From contig DQUX01000377.1 of assembly GCA_015662065.1 (NCBI GenBank), positions 1 through 5,887 of the forward strand: 5,887 nt of DNA, read 5' to 3'. The stretch is from Anaerolineales bacterium (lineage in GTDB: Bacteria; Chloroflexota; Anaerolineae; B4-G1; DUEL01). The notes beneath the pieces are model-generated. The model had not been told where the DNA came from. It saw only the letters and a program-made list of their open reading frames with translations, and searched no databases. Numbering within the stretch: position 1 is the first letter of the stretch; each line of letters begins with the position of its first letter. The translations under genes were made by a program, and so were the position numbers. Below are positions 1-5,788 of this stretch, piece after piece.

Positions 1-1246
1 ACACGGGGGGGCGGGGAGGCGGGGACGTGTAGGTGCGACGCACCCCTGACGAGGACGGCGCTGCACGTCCCGCATCCGAGGTGTGACGGGTACGAGAGCG
101 GCGCGGCTTGAAAGTGCGTCGCACCGCCCCGCCCCCAATGCGAAACAGACCCGACGCGGAAGCGCAGAGGCAAAGAAGGAGGCCGACGAGAGCGACAAGG
201 GAGAGGCCGTTGAGGAGGGAGTAGGCCCAGGAGGGCATCGGGACGTTGAGGCCGCCGAAGTTGCCCCAGTAGCCGGCCAGAAAGCTGTGCCGCTCTCGCC
301 AGAGCTGGGCCAGGTCGGCCGGCACACCTCGCGTGCCCAGGATCTGGGTGAAGACGTTGAGGCCGGTCAGGTCACCGTAGAGCCGCAGGTTGCGCAGGTA
401 CCACCACCCGGCGATGAGGAGCATCGGCAGGGCGGCCGCCAGCCCGCCGAGGAGGAACTCCCGCCACGAGCGGCGCCCCCCCGCCCGCACCGTGACCACC
501 ACCGCCGTCACCACCGCCATCCCTAACGCGCTGGTCTTGGTGAGTGCCCCCAGCCCCAGCACCACGCCCAGGGCCAGGTAGCGGGCCAGGGCCTGCCGCG
601 TCGTCCACTCCCGCTCCCCCGCCAGCCGCAGGAGCATCCAGAGCCCCAGCCCGCATAGGGGGACCATCAAGTTGTCGTTGTTCACCGCGCCGGAGATGAA
701 GGCGAACATCGGCGTAAAGGCATGGACCGCCGCCGCCGCCAGGCCGACGGCCGGATCTCCCGGGACGACCTCTCGCGCGACGCGGTAGGTGAAATAGACC
801 CCCGCCGCGCCCATCAGCACGGAGAGGAAGCGGACCAGGTGGACTGCCAGCACCGTCCCCCGCCAGGGGAAACTCTCCAGCGCCGGATTGTGAACCACCA
901 GGTTGATGTTGCCATCGGGAGTGGCGACGCCGTTGTCGACGTGGGGGTTGAGATGACGCGCCACTTCCATATCCGATGTATCGATCCAGGACGTAAGCGC
1001 TGCGGCGATAGCGTAGTAGAGGGGCGGCTGGCTCCCCTCCTGCCGCCAGGGCCCCACGTTGTTCGGGTCCTGCACCGGCAGGTCCCAGTGGTCGGCGATG
1101 TACTTGACCATCGGGTAGTGCCACAGCTCGTCAGAGGCCTCGAAGGGAGGGACAACAACGCTGTACACGATTCCCAGCGCGACGAAAGCCGCCAGGATGA
1201 TGGCCAGAGCAGTCTTCTCCGCGCGTTCGCTCGCCGGTTCCCCCAT
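1..1246 (-). CDS. PMT-like (GT39 superfamily) membrane glycosyltransferase, partial, runs off the left edge
   Basis: Reading from ATG 1246 the frame is open for 415 codons to the edge of the window. Residues 12-32 form a first membrane segment. The first outer loop follows, with VVPPFEASDELWHYPMVKYI (31-50), containing the acidic Asp-Glu pair expected at the active site, and LPVQDP...WRQEGSQPPLYYAIAAAL (56-83), a pattern I associate with large bacterial PMT-like transferases. Further membrane segments are near 131-154, 166-184, 194-208, 222-253, 262-282 and 339-361. Also visible are AVNNDNLMVPL (187-197), LGALTKTSALG (232-242) and WWYLRNLRLYGD (281-292). Residues about 362-415 are a basic, low-complexity loop with two VRRT peptides, encoded by near-palindromic repeats, which does not look like native family sequence. 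The likely reaction is transfer of a sugar from a polyprenyl-phosphate donor outside the membrane; the acceptor is unknown. The start is supported by an adjacent ribosome-binding site 6 nt upstream. The C-terminus is not in the window. Confidence 0.85.
   Translation of the reverse strand, partial: MGEPASERAEKTALAIILAAFVALGIVYSVVVPPFEASDELWHYPMVKYIADHWDLPVQDPNNVGPWRQEGSQPPLYYAIAAALTSWIDTSDMEVARHLNPHVDNGVATPDGNINLVVHNPALESFPWRGTVLAVHLVRFLSVLMGAAGVYFTYRVAREVVPGDPAVGLAAAAVHAFTPMFAFISGAVNNDNLMVPLCGLGLWMLLRLAGEREWTTRQALARYLALGVVLGLGALTKTSALGMAVVTAVVVTVRAGGRRSWREFLLGGLAAALPMLLIAGWWYLRNLRLYGDLTGLNVFTQILGTRGVPADLAQLWRERHSFLAGYWGNFGGLNVPMPSWAYSLLNGLSLVALVGLLLCLCASASGLFRIGGGAVRRTFKPRRSRTRHTSDAGRAAPSSSGVRRTYTSPPPRPPV
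32..125. repeat. Pair of near-palindromes (GTGCGWCGCAC) bounding an in-frame insert
   Basis: GGTGCGACGCACC (32-44) and GTGCGTCGCACC (114-125) are each palindromic except for the central A/T base, and are inverted copies of one another across a 69-bp spacer. Both fall in the same codon phase of the minus-strand gene, so each encodes VRRT (AVRRTF first, GVRRTY second). The flanking peptide is basic and Ser/Pro-rich, between a hydrophobic segment and the window edge. The outer limits of the insert cannot be set from one copy. Confidence 0.65.
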
Positions 1247-1252
1247 CTGCGT

Positions 1253-1258
1253 TCACCT
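1253..1258 (-). promoter_or_regulatory. Ribosome-binding site AGGTGA overlapping the preceding stop, for the start at 1246
   Basis: On the minus strand AGGTGA contains the TGA stop of the upstream GT39 gene and is followed by 6 nt and ATG (1246-1244). The geometry supports the start choice and suggests translational coupling of the two glycosyltransferases. Confidence 0.65.
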
Positions 1259-3358
1259 GCGTCCTACTATCAGCCCGGCGCCAATCACCGCCAGCCACAG
1301 GCCTGAAAGCGCCCATCGCCACCAGGGGACCACGGGCCGCACCCGCACCGTCGCCAGCGCCACCCGGTCCTCCGGCATCCGCTCGCCTCCGGCGTCGAAG
1401 GCGGGGAGCCGCTCCACCGTCGCGGGGTCGTACATCCCTACGCTGAGGGTGTACTCCCCGCGAGGCGCATCCGGCGGAAGTTGGAGATCATAGGGGTCCT
1501 CGACCAGCTCGCCGACCGCCCATCCGCCCGTGGGCCGCCCGCCCCGCACCGGCGGGTTGTCCTGCTGAGCCGCCAGGGAGCCGTCCGCCCCCTGCAGATG
1601 GACAAACACCGTGTAGTCCCCCTCCACCGGAGCCTCCGCCCGCCAGTAGAGGGTCAACAGTAGCGGGTCGCCGGGGGCCACCTCCGCCTGCGCCAGCCGA
1701 TACCCCACCAGCCGGATGGACTCCCCCAGTAGGGCGTTAACCCTATACGGGATGACCGGTGCCACGCCGGGCCGGTGGACCCAGGTGTAGGGGATGCCGC
1801 CAAAGGAGGCGACGAACTCCGGCTCGCGGAACCTGTAGGTCCGCTCCCACAGCGCGCCCCAGCGGGGGTACTCCCGCCCCCGCGTCGTGTACTGGACGCC
1901 GAATACCAGGTAGTCGACATCCTCCCCCACCTGGGAGATATCCAGCACCAGCGCGCGGACGTGCTGGGCCAGCATCTCGTTGGCCAGGAACTGGGTGCCG
2001 ATGGTGAACCCCTCCGCGCCGGGGAGCCCGTCGAGATACTGGCCCGCCAGGTCCAGCCCCTCGCCGAAGTCAGCCGGGGGGAAAACATAGACCGCACCTC
2101 GTGCCCCCCCAAAAAGCACGTTGTAGTGGGTACCATAGTAGGGATAACGAGGGAGAACAAGAGCGGCCTGAAGCGCAACCAACCCGCCGATCAAGGCAAA
2201 ATGCCTGGAACCGCGTGTCGAGATGCGGGACACCCACCATGACAGGCCATACCCAGCCAGCAGGTCCACGACCAGCAGGACCGGGAGCATATACCGTCCA
2301 TCCTTCCACGCCCCGAGCGACATTTGGAGAAAATAGAACCCACCAAAGATCGCCAGCAACCCCACCGCCCGACGGTCTTGCTGGCGGCACAGCCCAGCCA
2401 TCATCCCCACCAGCGCGAAGGGAAGCGTCAGGAAGGTTGAGCGATAAAGCAGTACGTCCAGATAAAAACGGGGACCAGGGTCGTATCGCCCCAACTGACC
2501 CCGGTAGAGGATGGGCTGATCGCGGGCCCCTCGGGCGTGGAGGAGGATCCCCCGGCGGAACACCACATCCAACGCCTGGCCTGGCTGTACCCACAGGACG
2601 GGCCACAGCGCCGCACAGACGACAGCGGCGATGAGGAGCCAGAGGAGAAGTTTCGAGATGGCGGATTGCAGATGAAGAATCATGGACTGGGAAGAGCGAA
2701 TCACGTCCACCAGCAGGACCAGACCGAGGAAGGGGACGAGAAAGAGAGCGGATACCTTGGTGAGCAATGCCAGGCCGCCCAGAACCGCCGAGATGATCAC
2801 GGACGACGGACGGCGCTCTTGAACGTAGCGCAGCATCCAGAGGGCAGAGAGGAGCATCAGCGTGGAGAGGAGGGCGTCCAGGTGGAGGACTTTGGAGTTG
2901 GCCAGGTAGAAGGGGTCGAGCGCCCACAGGAGCGCCCCCACCCAGGCGGTGCGCCGGTCGAAGAGGCGGCGCAGGAGGTGCCAACCCCACACGACCCCAA
3001 GAGAGACCAGCAGGGCCAGCGGCAGCACCCCCGCCATCACCCGGTCGGCGAAGGCGTACCCCTCCGCCTCCAGCGGCGCGGGTGGATCAAGGCCGAGGAG
3101 CGATTGCAGGCCATACCAGCCCCAAAGCGCTGCTCCCGAAAGCCACATCACCGTCACCCCGGGATGCTCAGAGAAGAGGGTGCCGGCCCAGTCCCCCTCC
3201 ATCACCGCTTGGAAGAACTGGGCGGAGCGGAAGTACCACTGGAGGGGCCGGGAGACGGGGTAGACGGCGCGGGGGATGAAGGCCAGGAGGAAAAGAGCCA
3301 CCAGCGCCCAACGCTCCCGGCGCCTAGCGTGCATCTGAACGCTCTCCCTACCGACCAT
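1253..3358 (-). CDS. GT39/PMT-type membrane glycosyltransferase with C-terminal beta-rich domain
   Basis: From ATG 3358 the product is 701 aa (693 aa from ATG 3334); the stop is TGA 1255-1253. It is a polytopic membrane protein of the GT39 (polyprenyl-phosphate-sugar transferase) type. Hydrophobic segments run from about 16 to 405. Motifs in order are SEHPGVTVMWLSG (63-75), ALDPFYLANSKVLHLDALL (146-164), LLTKVSALF (198-206), ALWPVLWVQPGQ (250-261), DPGPRFYLDVL (293-303) and KDGRYMLPVL (352-361). After membrane segment 385-405 comes an outer part with FGEGLDLAGQYLDGLPGAE, which fits the usual arrangement. A beta-rich domain (about 538-675) with LVGYRLA, LYWRAEAP, LPPDAPRGEYTLSVGMYD and ERLP resembles the C-terminal domain of the preceding gene. 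A last hydrophobic segment (678-699) would anchor the C-terminus. The first outer loop lacks the Asp-Glu pair seen in the two neighbours (QWYFRSAQFF instead), so activity or donor may differ. It overlaps the upstream gene by 11 nt and the next gene starts 6 nt after its stop. The acceptor is unknown. Confidence 0.88.
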   Translation of the reverse strand: MVGRESVQMHARRRERWALVALFLLAFIPRAVYPVSRPLQWYFRSAQFFQAVMEGDWAGTLFSEHPGVTVMWLSGAALWGWYGLQSLLGLDPPAPLEAEGYAFADRVMAGVLPLALLVSLGVVWGWHLLRRLFDRRTAWVGALLWALDPFYLANSKVLHLDALLSTLMLLSALWMLRYVQERRPSSVIISAVLGGLALLTKVSALFLVPFLGLVLLVDVIRSSQSMILHLQSAISKLLLWLLIAAVVCAALWPVLWVQPGQALDVVFRRGILLHARGARDQPILYRGQLGRYDPGPRFYLDVLLYRSTFLTLPFALVGMMAGLCRQQDRRAVGLLAIFGGFYFLQMSLGAWKDGRYMLPVLLVVDLLAGYGLSWWVSRISTRGSRHFALIGGLVALQAALVLPRYPYYGTHYNVLFGGARGAVYVFPPADFGEGLDLAGQYLDGLPGAEGFTIGTQFLANEMLAQHVRALVLDISQVGEDVDYLVFGVQYTTRGREYPRWGALWERTYRFREPEFVASFGGIPYTWVHRPGVAPVIPYRVNALLGESIRLVGYRLAQAEVAPGDPLLLTLYWRAEAPVEGDYTVFVHLQGADGSLAAQQDNPPVRGGRPTGGWAVGELVEDPYDLQLPPDAPRGEYTLSVGMYDPATVERLPAFDAGGERMPEDRVALATVRVRPVVPWWRWALSGLWLAVIGAGLIVGRR

Positions 3359-3366
3359 CGTTTCGT

Positions 3367-3371
3367 ACCTC
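3367..3371 (-). promoter_or_regulatory. Ribosome-binding site GAGGT for the start at 3358 (competing site for 3334)
   Basis: On the minus strand GAGGT lies 8 nt before ATG 3358. A second site, AGGGAG (3349-3344), overlaps the upstream TAG stop and lies 9 nt before ATG 3334. The other two complete junctions in this locus have their ribosome-binding site on top of the preceding stop, which is a point in favour of 3334. Sequence alone does not settle the start. Confidence 0.45.
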
Positions 3372-3720
3372 GACGGGTCCCAGGACCAGATGGTCATCCT
3401 CGGATCCGACGGGCGGAATCCGCTCCATCGTGTCCAGGCGGTATAGGCCCACGTGGAAGGTGTACGCCGTCGGGCCTGCATCGGGTGGAAGCGTGAAAAC
3501 GTGCACCTGGGCGAAGACGTCTCCTCCCTGCCAGTTCTCCACCGGGAAACTCAGTCCGTCGGCGATGCCCACCGGCGTGCCCTGGGCGTCTACGAGGTGC
3601 GCCATCACGGAGAGGGGAAAATCGGGTCGGTCGAGCACCTCCCAGTAAGTGCCCAGGGTCAACTTGTCGCCCCGATCCACCTCATACCCCAGGAAGCGGG
3701 CTACGTCGGCGAAGCGGGTA

Positions 3721-3751
3721 CTCCCCCCAGACCCTCCTGTGAGGGGGGGAG
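3721..3751. repeat. C/G-rich inverted repeat encoding an interdomain linker
   Basis: CTCCCCCC (3721-3728) pairs exactly with GGGGGGAG (3744-3751), and an alternative hairpin pairs CCCTC (3732-3736) with GAGGG (3741-3745). On the minus strand it is read as part of a Pro/Gly/Ala-rich linker (ASAPPPLTGGSGGS) between the middle outer domain and the final beta-rich domain. It lies inside coding sequence with no T-tract, so it is not a terminator. Confidence 0.6.
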
Positions 3752-4330
3752 GTGCGCTTGCGGCTCCCTCTCCCCGATAGACGGTCAATCCCAGACGATT
3801 GCCGGTCCGGCGGCCGTGGAAGACGATCTGGGCGTCGTCGCAGTAGGTGGATGCTACCGTCGGCCCATCAGTCTCGTCCGGGATGATGTACCAGCCGGGG
3901 GCCGTGCCGGCCGGATAGACCCAACTGGAGCGACAGTCGAAATAGACCAGGCGCAGGTCGGGGTTGCCCAGCGCGTCCCGGATTTGGTCGGCCTCCAGCG
4001 CCGGTACAGGAGCGTAACAGACGGCCGCCCATTGCCCCTCGGTGCGCTCTACCACATCGTAGATGAATATCGAGTATCCAACTTTGGCCGTCGGCTGGCG
4101 GCGGCGGAACCAATCGAAGATGTCTGGATCCTCCAGGAGTTGCAGATTGGACGCGCTGATGGCGTACACTCCCGACTGCGGATTAATCGGTCTGAAGTCC
4201 GTTGGCGCCGAAGGTGGTGGCATGGGTAGAGGATCGTACCTAATGCCGTACTGCTCCGGCCTGGCCGTTCCAAAGTAACTCAACCTGACGCGGTCAATCC
4301 CTCGCTCATCCAGGTACGCCTTCAGTCTTT

Positions 4331-5776
4331 TCAGATCTTGCCCCCAATCCAGGTTCGAATCCACGGCGTAGCGATAGCCCTGATCCGGCCCGCCGACCAG
4401 TTCGTTGAAGTAGGCCAGGTAGTAGGGATGGATACAGAGGCTCGATATGGCCATCCATAGAGCGATGAACAATGAACAATGAGCAATGAACGGCCACGGC
4501 GTAGTGGTCGAAGGGTAGACGCAGCGACTATCACGGCGAATGGGATTACCGGCAGTATATGGCGGTATCCGATGTTGATTCTGCTGACTATGCTGACGGC
4601 AAAGTAGAGCACCGGAAAAATGATCGTCACAGGAGGCCACACCGGCCGGCGCACGTGCCAGGTTGTCACGATGGCTATCGCCAGCAATATCAACAGGGAC
4701 AGCGGCGTCTTGAGCAGAAACAGAAGCGGGAAGTAATACCACCAGCCCTCGTTGGAGAGTTGGCCCATAAAGAAAGCGTGGTGACCACGGGCCTGATGCT
4801 GCCACAGGCGTTGCAGGTTGTCCCAGTGGGCGGGCATTGGCACCCGGATGCCGATTGGTGTCCACACGCCTGCCTCGAAGCGATAGAGAGCCCACAGCAC
4901 CAGGATTGCGATGCCCAAGATGACCGCGAATCCGACCAGTAGGGTGTACCGACCTAAAGGGCCGAGAGGCCCGGACGTGAATGTACGGGCTAAAAGAGCA
5001 AAGCCCTGACGGGCTACTCTAGCCCCCGAAGGGGGCTTGGCCCTTTCAGCCCGATGCTTGAGCATAGGACAGCCGGCGCTACGCCACACGCGCCACAGGA
5101 GCGCCAGCCCCAACGTCGGGAGCAGGATCAGCGCCGACAACTTGGCTCCCCACGCCAATCCCAACGTGAGCCCCGCCAGCAAGAGGCGTCCCCCGGTCGG
5201 CCGCTTTAGCCATCGGGAGAAAGCGTAGCACGCCGCGTATGTAAGGCAGGTAACTGGCAGGTCGGTGGTGACGAGACCGGAGTGGGCCAGGATGTTGGGG
5301 TCGAAGGTGATTATGAACAGCGCCGCCAGCCCTCCCCAGCGCCCAAACAATTCGCCGGCCCACCGGCATACCAGCGCCGATAGCACCATGCCCAACGCCA
5401 GAATAGCATAGCGGCCTAAGAACAACACCCGCTCCACCGGTCGCCCAGGTTCCCAGAGCAGATAGCGGACCACGTCAGTGCAGGAGGCACGCTTCCAGCC
5501 CTTCAGGTCGGCCGGCGAGGGGAGGTCCGGCTCCAGCGCCAGAAACGCACCGCTCAAGGCGTGGCTCAAAGGGGGATGGCCCTGTTGCAGGCGCAGGTCA
5601 CCGGTTCGCCAGTACGCCACCGCCCGGGCTATGTGCACCGGCTCATCCATGGTGGGCGATTGGTCGCGGATGTTGACCAGCACCCGGCCCCAGAACAACA
5701 ACAGCAGAGCAATAGACGTGAAACGTGAAACGTGAAACGTGATGCGTGATGCGTGATGCACGAACGAGCGGTGCAC
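4331..5776 (-). CDS. GT39/PMT-type membrane glycosyltransferase, N-terminal part (frame broken near 4464-4491)
   Basis: This is the N-terminal membrane half of a dolichyl-phosphate-mannose-type (GT39, PMT_2-like) glycosyltransferase, which transfers a sugar from a polyprenyl-phosphate carrier on the outer face of the membrane. GTG at 5776 is preceded by GAGGAG. Residues 7-20 are encoded by a 7-bp tandem array. The first membrane segment is about 21-36. It is followed by the first outer loop with PTMDEPVHIARA (41-52), whose Asp-Glu is the expected catalytic acidic pair of the family, and by GHPPLSHAL. The motif FDPNILAHSGLVTTDLPVT (158-176) and later NIGYRHILPVIPF (401-413) are also typical. 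I see about nine hydrophobic segments to residue 425. From about residue 430 the frame reads an array-derived tail and then unrelated Arg/Trp/Ser-rich sequence to a stop at 4331, while the conserved continuation lies in another frame (3348-4490). The true product would be about 804-811 aa. Residues about 233-276 look like an in-frame insertion in a loop. Confidence 0.85.
   Translation of the reverse strand: MHRSFVHHASRITFHVSRFTSIALLLLFWGRVLVNIRDQSPTMDEPVHIARAVAYWRTGDLRLQQGHPPLSHALSGAFLALEPDLPSPADLKGWKRASCTDVVRYLLWEPGRPVERVLFLGRYAILALGMVLSALVCRWAGELFGRWGGLAALFIITFDPNILAHSGLVTTDLPVTCLTYAACYAFSRWLKRPTGGRLLLAGLTLGLAWGAKLSALILLPTLGLALLWRVWRSAGCPMLKHRAERAKPPSGARVARQGFALLARTFTSGPLGPLGRYTLLVGFAVILGIAILVLWALYRFEAGVWTPIGIRVPMPAHWDNLQRLWQHQARGHHAFFMGQLSNEGWWYYFPLLFLLKTPLSLLILLAIAIVTTWHVRRPVWPPVTIIFPVLYFAVSIVSRINIGYRHILPVIPFAVIVAASTLRPLRRGRSLLIVHCSSLYGWPYRASVSIPTTWPTSTNWSAGRIRAIATPWIRTWIGGKI
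4464..4491. repeat. Heptanucleotide tandem array, 4 units, at the frame break of the GT39 gene
   Basis: On the plus strand the units are GATGAAC, AATGAAC, AATGAGC and AATGAAC (4464-4470, 4471-4477, 4478-4484, 4485-4491). The unit length is not a multiple of three. The two halves of the surrounding glycosyltransferase lie in different frames on its two sides. On the minus strand the codon phase is 1 (mod 3) upstream and 2 downstream, which one extra unit, or two fewer, would reconcile. Confidence 0.9.
4955..5054. repeat. Multi-hairpin palindromic segment translated in frame in a GT39 loop
   Basis: GGGCT and its complement AGCCC alternate six times on the plus strand: GGGCT at 4987, AGCCC at 5002, GGGCT at 5011, AGCCC at 5021, GGGCT at 5033, AGCCC at 5048. 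The central hairpin is perfect (AGCCCCC 5021-5027, loop GAA, GGGGGCT 5031-5037). Longer arms pair CGGGCTAAAAG (4986-4996) with CTTTCAGCCCG (5043-5053) at 10 of 11 positions, and AAAGGGCC (4956-4963) with GGCCCTTT (5039-5046) exactly. GGGCC/GGCCC (4959-4963, 4968-4972) forms a further small hairpin. The segment stays open in the gene frame and encodes a basic, Ala/Pro-rich loop. The edges are estimates. Confidence 0.7.
5716..5757. repeat. Heptanucleotide tandem array, 6 units, inside the start of a GT39 gene
   Basis: On the plus strand there are three exact ACGTGAA units (5716-5736), then ACGTGAT, GCGTGAT and GCGTGAT (5737-5757). The 42 nt equal 14 codons and are read in frame, with the minus strand giving peptide like ASRITFHVSRFT. 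The array begins 19 nt inside the GTG start. A copy-number change that is not a multiple of three would put the start codon out of frame with the rest of the gene. Confidence 0.9.
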
Positions 5777-5782
5777 GCTGGT

Positions 5783-5788
5783 CTCCTC
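5783..5788 (-). promoter_or_regulatory. Ribosome-binding site GAGGAG fixing the GTG start at 5776
   Basis: On the minus strand GAGGAG is followed by a 6-nt spacer and GTG (5776-5774). It overlaps the TGA of the upstream glycosyltransferase (5789-5787). This strong Shine-Dalgarno match is the reason for choosing the GTG start, and it places the heptanucleotide array just downstream inside the coding region. The overlap with the stop suggests translational coupling. Confidence 0.7.

Larger units (their letters stand above)
3348..4490 (-). pseudogene. C-terminal part of the same GT39-type glycosyltransferase, out of frame with its N-terminal half
   Basis: These 380 codons have no convincing start of their own. 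GTG at 4364 could start a shorter product, but that would begin inside conserved sequence. Reading from the heptamer array, the frame gives a membrane segment (about residues 5-22), then HPYYLAYFNELVGGPDQGYR and DSNLDWGQDLKRLKAYL, a segment I recognise as the normal continuation of GT39 enzymes with an NIGYRHILP motif. An outer domain follows: YAISASNLQ...DPDIFDWFRRRQP...YSIFIYDV, then a part containing DLRLVYFDCRSSWVYPAG and PGWYIIP. After a Pro/Gly/Ala linker (about 240-257, encoded by a C/G-rich inverted repeat) comes a beta-rich domain (about 263-376) with FLGYEV, YWEVL, LPPDAG and TMERIPP. That domain resembles the one in the next gene. The stop is TAG at 3350-3348. The frame joins the N-terminal half if one 7-bp unit is added or two are removed at 4464-4491. 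It could be a real broken gene, a phase-off state, or an assembly error. Confidence 0.8.

Noticed and set aside
372..1124. Minus-strand open frame of 250 codons overlapping the third glycosyltransferase
   Set aside because: The translation is Gly/Arg/Pro/Ala low complexity. The adjacent frame from ATG 1246 gives a proper membrane protein with PPFEASDELWH and other family motifs and has a good ribosome-binding site.
2537..3496. Long open frame on the plus strand (319 codons) opposite the middle glycosyltransferase
   Set aside because: The product is rich in Arg, Glu, Gln, Pro and His with no recognisable domain. It lies wholly antisense to a protein with clear GT39 motifs and membrane segments, so it is a GC-driven shadow frame.
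3453..4229. Plus-strand open frame of 258 codons opposite the C-terminal half of the first GT39 gene
   Set aside because: It has no recognisable motif and is antisense to conserved sequence (NLDWGQDLKRL, DLRLVYFDCRSSW).
4464..4510. Programmed -1 ribosomal frameshift joining the two halves
   Set aside because: The needed change would fit a -1 shift, but I see no slippery XXXYYYZ heptamer near the array. A change in the number of 7-bp units explains the phase directly.
4491..4895. Upstream extension of the C-terminal half to an ATG at 4895, giving a 515-codon independent gene
   Set aside because: Residues before the heptamer array are a Ser/Arg/Pro-rich out-of-frame reading of the membrane half. 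Conserved sequence begins only after the array, so this is a frameshifted gene rather than two overlapping genes.
5021..5037. Perfect GC-rich hairpin as a rho-independent terminator
   Set aside because: There is no T-tract on either strand after the stem, and it lies in the middle of an open reading frame between conserved motifs.
5716..5757. CRISPR-like repeats
   Set aside because: Units are only 7 bp with no spacers between them.
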